Positions 58,801 through 64,000 of a stretch of 64,000 nucleotides of DNA are shown here, piece by piece. Source of the stretch: Brasenia schreberi. Its lineage: Eukaryota > Streptophyta > Magnoliopsida > Nymphaeales > Cabombaceae. Position 1 is the stretch's first letter. Every line of letters starts with the position of its first letter. The stretch covers positions 8,988,501 through 9,052,500 of the forward strand of contig JAYKKT010000074.1 in NCBI GenBank assembly GCA_036023115.1. The letters are read 5' to 3'. The notes under the pieces are model-generated. The model made no database searches, was not told the DNA's origin, and was given only the letters and a program-made list of their open reading frames with translations. A program made the position numbers and the translations under genes.

Positions 58801-60523
58801 TGCATACATTGCATCTCTCAAAAGCAAAGTTTTAAATTTCTAGGTTCAATTTTTCATAGCGATGGAAAAATTGATGAAAATGTTACAATTAATGCAGGTT
58901 GGTCAAAATGGAGAAGTGTATCATGTATTCTATGTGGTAAGAAGATACCATTAAAGTTGAAAGGTAAATATAATATAACAAGTTAACCTGTTATGCTTTA
59001 TAATTTTTAATATTGGACACATAATTATCAACGTGTTCAAAAGATGTTTGTGGCAAAAATGAAGATGATGAGACCGATGAGTGGTCACACAAGAAAAGAC
59101 TTTATTCATAATGAGGTTACTAGAAACAATTTTTGGGAGTGGCACCACTAGATACCAAAATGAGAGAAAACTGTTTAGGATGGTTTATACACGGAAAAAG
59201 ATGACCAAAGAAAGCTCCAAGAAGAAGGTACGAGAAACTAGATTGTGAAAATATTAAAAGAAGAAAAGGAAGACCACAAAAGTGTGGTAAGGAAACAATA
59301 AAGCATGATTTAGCATATAGAGTTAACAATTAGTAAGGCAAATGATTGATCTCTATGGAAACAAAGAATCCATGTAGTAACCCCATCTAGTATGGGAAAA
59401 GGCTTAGTTGCTGTTCTTGTTGTAGTAACAGCTACACTTGCAGCACTGCATTAAAGCAACGCTACTTAAGGAATATACAGAAGAATGTCCGAGTTAATTC
59501 AACAAATACATGGGGAATGATATGATCTGTTTAGGAGCATAGTTGGTATTAGCTGCTGTAACGTGTGTGTGAACGATTTGCTACTGGTACTACTAGACAA
59601 TGCAAAGGAAGAAAGAAACAGTTAAAAAAACATAGTGATGCATCTATCCATGCATATCTCCCCATGTCTATAAATGTTAGACATTGTCAAAGCTTTGAGG
59701 TACTGAAAGTCGTTTCTGTGTTTCATGTAACTAAACTAGCAGCACATGGTTGGATACAAAAACATGGCTAATCTTCTCTTTTTGCAGGCCCCATCTACCA
59801 ACTAATGTATCAATTATTTTTTATATATATTAACTGACTTAGCACCTTGAATCAATAGGTATGTTTTTTTTACTGCCAACTCTCTTCTAGGGACCCTCCC
59901 AGTTCCAGTAATAGCAACTAATAACAAATCATGAACTTTTCCAAAATCCCTATACTTATCATAAAAGGATTTGCCAGCAATATCCAAGTTATGCACAGGT
60001 CTGCCATAAAATTCATGTCCCGAATTAGGTATAGCTATATCACAAGCTCATGTTTCTACAGTTCTATGATCTCAACCTGTGTTTACTTGAATAATGTTAC
60101 ATATCTCCATCAAAGAATATGCCTTCACTAATAGAAAACCAAGTATGCATATACTTACATACCCACTAATATTTAGGAGTAACTTTGCAGTTGTCCGATG
60201 GATATGCTCAACAAGATCTGGGACAGCATCCACCTAGATAAACAAGTCACACCATTTTATAAATTCCTACGTGATTAAAGAAACTGTGTTTGTATCAGCC
60301 ATACACGTGAAGAACCTCATGGTCACATTTATAAAACATCCATCCAGAAAAGACAAAAGTAGTAGTACTTTCAGTGGTATCATTTAAAGAAACTAACCAC
60401 ATTCATGTAGAACTCATCAACCAACGTTATAGTTTTCTGCAAAAGCATTGACTGGAGATGCACTCTGGACCTATGCATCAACTGAGCAATATATGATATT
60501 GACTCTACCCCATTGCATCTTTC
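52919..60523 (-). CDS. VPS50: VPS50/syndetin (EARP complex) C-terminal part, eight exons, 5' end outside the window
   Basis: Exons in transcript order: 60523-60398, 60233-60163, 57093-57031, 55257-55185, 54284-54165, 54078-54001, 53163-53113 and 53032-52919. They join in frame to 231 residues ending in TAA. The protein is the Syndetin subunit of the EARP tether that returns endocytosed cargo to the plasma membrane; plant homologue family AT2G27900. Recognisable blocks: ESISYIAQLMHRSRVHLQSM, VPDLVEHIHRTTAKLL, RIANAKWEVKDLGLEHNG, GEFKHYKTRLAHGG, EIFIEGLSRVKRCTNEGRAL, LNVKPKLQAVEAFIK, YYLPETEYVHWAR and KRKTRLDVLEKIE. This is the DUF2451 region. All donors and acceptors are GT-AG and phases match. 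Introns hold LINE I and LINE H, both antisense to the gene. Upstream exons lie beyond the right edge. Confidence 0.93.
54936..54985 (-). mobile_element. Short RTE LINE 3' end relic
   Basis: ATACAACAACAAGAAGTAAGCC followed by TTTTCTCATA, a degraded tail plus first bases of the LINE 3' end, in a VPS50 intron. Confidence 0.5.
55448..55503. repeat. (TA)n microsatellite
   Basis: About 28 uninterrupted TA units in a VPS50 intron. Confidence 0.95.
55800..55860. repeat. (CA)n(TA)n microsatellite
   Basis: About 11 CA units followed by about 12 TA units and a short interrupted TA run, in a VPS50 intron. Confidence 0.95.
57311..59422 (+). mobile_element. LINE I: old 5'-truncated RTE LINE in a VPS50 intron
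   Basis: Plus strand, antisense to VPS50. Begins in the endonuclease C-terminal region (TQIDYF-like) and ends with a degraded TTG tail. A 15-bp target duplication (TAGTAACAGCTACAC, 57296-57310 and 59423-59437) bounds it. The sequence has many substitutions, stops and short indels, so it is clearly older than LINE E, F or H; the target duplication nevertheless still matches. Confidence 0.85.
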
Positions 60524-60569
60524 CTGCAAAAGTAACAAATTATTTGCCAAAACGATCTTGAGCTAAAGT

Positions 60570-62778
60570 TAATTCCAGGAGAAAGCTTAACCACCCAACA
60601 TCGACTTTTAGTTATGGATTTACAAATAAAAAATGGACAAAGAAGAAAAGAGTGCATCTAGCTATTCGGACTAAATGGTGGAACCTCAAAAGCGAGAAAG
60701 AAGATATATTTAAACAGAAAGTCCTTTAACGAGATGTTTCGAATTATGTTGGTACACCCTGTGATATGTGGAACAATATGGCTATACATATGAGGAAAGT
60801 GGCAAAAGATGTGTTAGGTGTATCTAAGGGAGGTGTACCGGCACAAAAAGAAGCTTGGTGGTGGAGTGAAGTAGTGCAAACTAAAATCAAGGCAAAGAGG
60901 AAATGTTACAAATTACATTATGCTAAGAAAACTAGTGAAACTTTAGAGGCTTATAAAAAAGCAAAGAAGGAAGCGAAAAAGGCCGTCACTAAAGCAAAAG
61001 CTAAAATTTGGGAGGATTTATATAAAAAACTTAACTCAAAAGAGGGTGAAAGAGATATTTTTAGGATAGCTAGGGCTAGAGATAAGAAAACTAAAGATCT
61101 TAATTATGTTAGATGCATCAAGGACGAGGAGGAAAAAATTCTAGTGGCAAATTATGATATAAGAAATAGATGGAAAACTATTTTTATAAGATTTTTAATG
61201 AAAATAAAGATGTTAATATTAGCTTAGAAGAGTTAGCCAAATCAGAAAAGTATATAAACCATAATTTCTACCGACGTATTCAAAAGAATGAAGTCAAAGA
61301 GGCTCTTAAACATATGAAGGGTGGTAAATCGGTAGGACTAGATAATATTCCTATAGAAGTTTGGAAAATACTAGGAGAAATAGGAATCACTTGGCTCACA
61401 AGACTATTTAATGAAATATGAAAAAACCAAAAGATGCTCGAGGAATGGAGAGCAAGTACACTTATACCCATATATAAGAACAAGGGAGACATTCAAAATT
61501 GTGTGAATTATCGAGGTATCAAGTTAATGAGCCATACTATGAAATTGTGGGAAAAAATTGTCGAATGTAAGTTAAGACAAATATCAAGTACAACATAGAA
61601 CCAATTTGGATTCATGCCAGGCATATCTACTGTTGAAGCGATTCACCTTTTGAGACGTCTTATGAAACATTTTAGAGCAAAAAGGAAAGACCTTCACATG
61701 ATATTTATTGATCTAGTAAAAGCTTATGATAGAGTACCGAGGGAGGTTCTTTTGAGAACTTTAGAAAAAAGAGGTATCCCATTGACATACATTAACCTTA
61801 TAAGAGACATGTATGATGGTGCAAAAACACGTGTGAGGACTCATGAAGGAATGACAGACTTCTTTGAAGTTAATATTGGGTTACATCAAGGATCAACTTT
61901 AAGTCCATACTTATTTATAATGGTGATTGATGAGTTAACAAAACATATTCAAGATGAAGTACCTTGGTGTATGTTATTTGCAGATGACATTGTATTAGTA
62001 GAGTCTAAGGAAAAAGTTAATAGAAAATTGGAACTATGGAGAGAAACATTAGAAAGCAAAGGCCTCTGACTTAGTAGAACAAAGACAGAATATATGGAAT
62101 GAAAGTTTGATCATTTGGTTACCTCAGAGGACATATAAATTAAAATTGGCACACATTGCATCCCCCAAAAGGTAAGTTTTAAATACCTAGGGTCAATTTT
62201 TCAGAGTGATGGAAGAATTGATGGAGATGTTACGCATAGAATTAATGCTGATTGGTTAAAATGGAGAGGAGCATAAGGTATTCTTTGTGATAAGAAGATA
62301 CCATTAAAGTTAAAAGGTAAATATTATAGAGCAGCAATTAGGCCTGCCATGTTTTATGGTTCTGAGTGTTGGGCAGTTAATCATCAACATGTACAAAAGA
62401 TGTATGTGACAGAAATGAAGATGTTGAGAAGGATGAGTGGTCATACAAGAAAAGACCGTATACATAATGAGGTTATTAGAAACAAATTAGGAGTGGCACC
62501 AATAGAGGATAAAATGAAAGAATATCGTTTAAGATGGTTTGGACATATAGAAAGAAGATCAAAAGAAGAACCTTTAAGAAGGTATGAAAAACTAAATTTG
62601 GAAAGTATTAAAAGAGCTAGAAGACGACCACAAAAGTGTTGGAAAGAAACAATAAAGAATGATCTAGCTTATTGTGAGTTAACTTCTAACACGGCACACG
62701 ATAGGGATCTGTGGAAACAAAGAATCCATGTAGCCGACCCCGTCTAGTATGGGAAAAGGCTTAGTTGTTGTTGTTATT
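60570..62778 (+). mobile_element. LINE H: 5'-truncated RTE LINE in a VPS50 intron
   Basis: Plus strand, antisense to VPS50, just upstream (gene sense) of exon 60398-60523. Begins near the endonuclease end (IPGESLTTQHR-type sequence) and ends with TTGTTGTTGTTATT. A 16-bp target duplication (GATCTTGAGCTAAAGT, 60554-60569 and 62779-62794) bounds it. RT motifs [20 protein letters not shown] and FADDIVLV are present. A few stops and a lost codon after FADDIVLVE break the frame. Confidence 0.88.
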
Positions 62779-62794
62779 GATCTTGAGCTAAAGT

Positions 62795-64000
62795 GTCAAA
62801 AACATGATTACTGGTGGCAGATATTGAACATTTTGGCAATGATGCAAATATAACTAATTCCCAAAGAAGTACAACGTGTTCTTAATAATATCTTCCAAAA
62901 CTATCAAACAACATTTCAATTGTGCTCCTCAAGTCATCCACATTCATGCAAAAAGAAGCGGACAAAACAAGAAAGTTTGCTTCTTAAAAGGACTACAGCA
63001 CGCATTTAAACAATGAGACAGACAAATAACATATAATAGAGTTAGAATTATCAAATTGCCTATTATGGTTTATCCTTACCAGAAGAAAGCAATTATGCAC
63101 TTTGATGATTTAACTATGACCATGGGCAACAGAAATATATCAAAAGTGGTGTATTTTGTTTGTATAGATCACTAACAAAGGTAGAGTATACTTCTGCTGA
63201 GTCTCTGACAGTCAACAATCACAACTAGAGGTAGTGTATAAATTCACATAGGATCACCTGTCCATCCAATTTACACTCAACCAAAATCTATCCACCCATT
63301 CTGCAAGTGCCCAATAAAGTTCAAGATATATAAAAAAGAAAGAAAGAAAGGAAAAGATGCACCCTTTGTATTGTGAGCACCATCTGATTACATGTAGCAC
63401 TGTTAGTAGCTCGTCCTTGGTCCTAATACTGCCCTTTTGACATCTTCAATTCAGACATCAATTGGTTCTAGACAAATGACCTCTAGGAGAAGGATCAACT
63501 GATTTCACACTAGCTTGTAAGTGTAATATATGGGCTGGATCGACCAGGACTGGGTCAGATCCAACCCTGACCCACATGGTAAGCCCTCCTCTTGCCCGAT
63601 TGCCACACAACTGGCCAAATGGGCACTCTCGGCAATCTTCCCCCATGCAGCAAAATGTTGCACAGAGAAAGAAGGAATGCACGCAAATCCTAGATGAGAA
63701 GCATCCGTAGGGAGCCCAATCAAAAGAAATGAAAGGAGCAGCCCAAACGAATACAAAGAACACTAGAAAATGACTTTTCTATGGCTGGCTTCCTGTATTC
63801 CACCCTTTCCCCTTTCTGTCTGCTTTTTCGACAAAACCGACTGAGAGAACACCAAAAAACAGCAGATTTGAGGTGAAAATAATGGAAAACAACAATCCGA
63901 TCAGGCTATGTCATGTCTGGCCAAAAAATGGCGGATTTGAAACTATATATAATTGTTTATTGGGTGTATTTGAACTGTTTTATTACTTGTTGATGCATGG
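62795..64000. other. VPS50 intron or unassigned DNA to the right edge
   Basis: No VPS50 exon recognised here, so this is probably a large intron. Minus-strand frames at 63458-63763 have no recognisable domain and overlap each other. Confidence 0.45.

Noticed and set aside
12245..62778. CAA/TTG arrays at several places considered as stand-alone microsatellites
   Set aside because: Each abuts the same LINE 3' end, so they are LINE tails.
63458..63763. Two overlapping minus-strand frames near the right edge
   Set aside because: They do not match VPS50 or any domain I know; probably intron or repeat DNA.
1..64000. CRISPR arrays, bacterial operons, viral or toxin genes
   Set aside because: No regularly spaced identical repeats with unique spacers and no such genes; all repeats resolve to LINEs, microsatellites or old duplications.

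Overview
The window is nuclear DNA of a flowering plant. The evidence is spliced plant genes (pectin methylesterase, carotenoid hydroxylase CYP97C, ATL-type RING-H2 ligase, VPS37 and VPS50/syndetin), AT-rich introns, compound CT/TA microsatellites, tRNA-derived SINEs and a dominant family of RTE-like LINEs with TTG-repeat tails. I cannot place the species from sequence alone. I found no bacterial, viral or CRISPR-type system, and I do not think the window holds a new biochemical system. The most interesting material is transposon architecture and a few unusual gene structures.

Layout. 0.4-2.4 kb: a complete five-exon pectinesterase (+). 2.4-8.2 kb: a SINE, a CpG-rich promoter-like block at 3.8-4.2 kb with no coding sequence behind it, and unassigned DNA. 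8.3-8.5 kb: a relic of an NDR1/HIN1-like (LEA2) gene (-). 10.2-10.5 kb: a small two-exon gene for a 68-residue single-pass membrane protein (-), found by splice-phase matching. 12.2-16.8 kb: a full-length RTE LINE flanked by a 20-bp target duplication; it was later invaded by a hAT element (now a remnant) and by a second LINE. 19.5-22.1 kb: a probable PIF/Harbinger element with a MYB/SANT-like relic. 24.0-24.7 kb: an intronless ATL RING-H2 gene (-). 26.0-29.2 kb: a LINE whose 3' 2.8 kb lies inverted relative to its 5' 0.4 kb. 31.4-38.2 kb: a complete nine-exon CYP97C gene (-) with a LINE in intron 2. 38.9-42.9 kb: a full-length LINE inserted into an older, opposite-oriented LINE. 44.1-47.8 kb: a VPS37 (ESCRT-I) gene (+) with spliced 5' leader exons and a possible uORF. 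48-52.9 kb: microsatellites and possible LTR-like DNA. 52.9 kb to the right edge: the last eight exons of a VPS50/syndetin gene (-) with two LINEs in its introns.

How the genes relate. They are independent single genes with no operon logic. Two act in endomembrane trafficking (VPS37 in ESCRT-I; VPS50 in the EARP endosome-recycling complex), one in plastid carotenoid (lutein) synthesis, one in cell-wall pectin and one in ubiquitination. LINE sequence makes up roughly 17 kb of the window. Target-site duplications, nesting and orientation let several insertion events be put in order. Exon joins were checked by reading frame: the pectinesterase (429 aa), CYP97C (570 aa), VPS37 (182 aa) and the small membrane protein all translate without interruption across their proposed splice sites.
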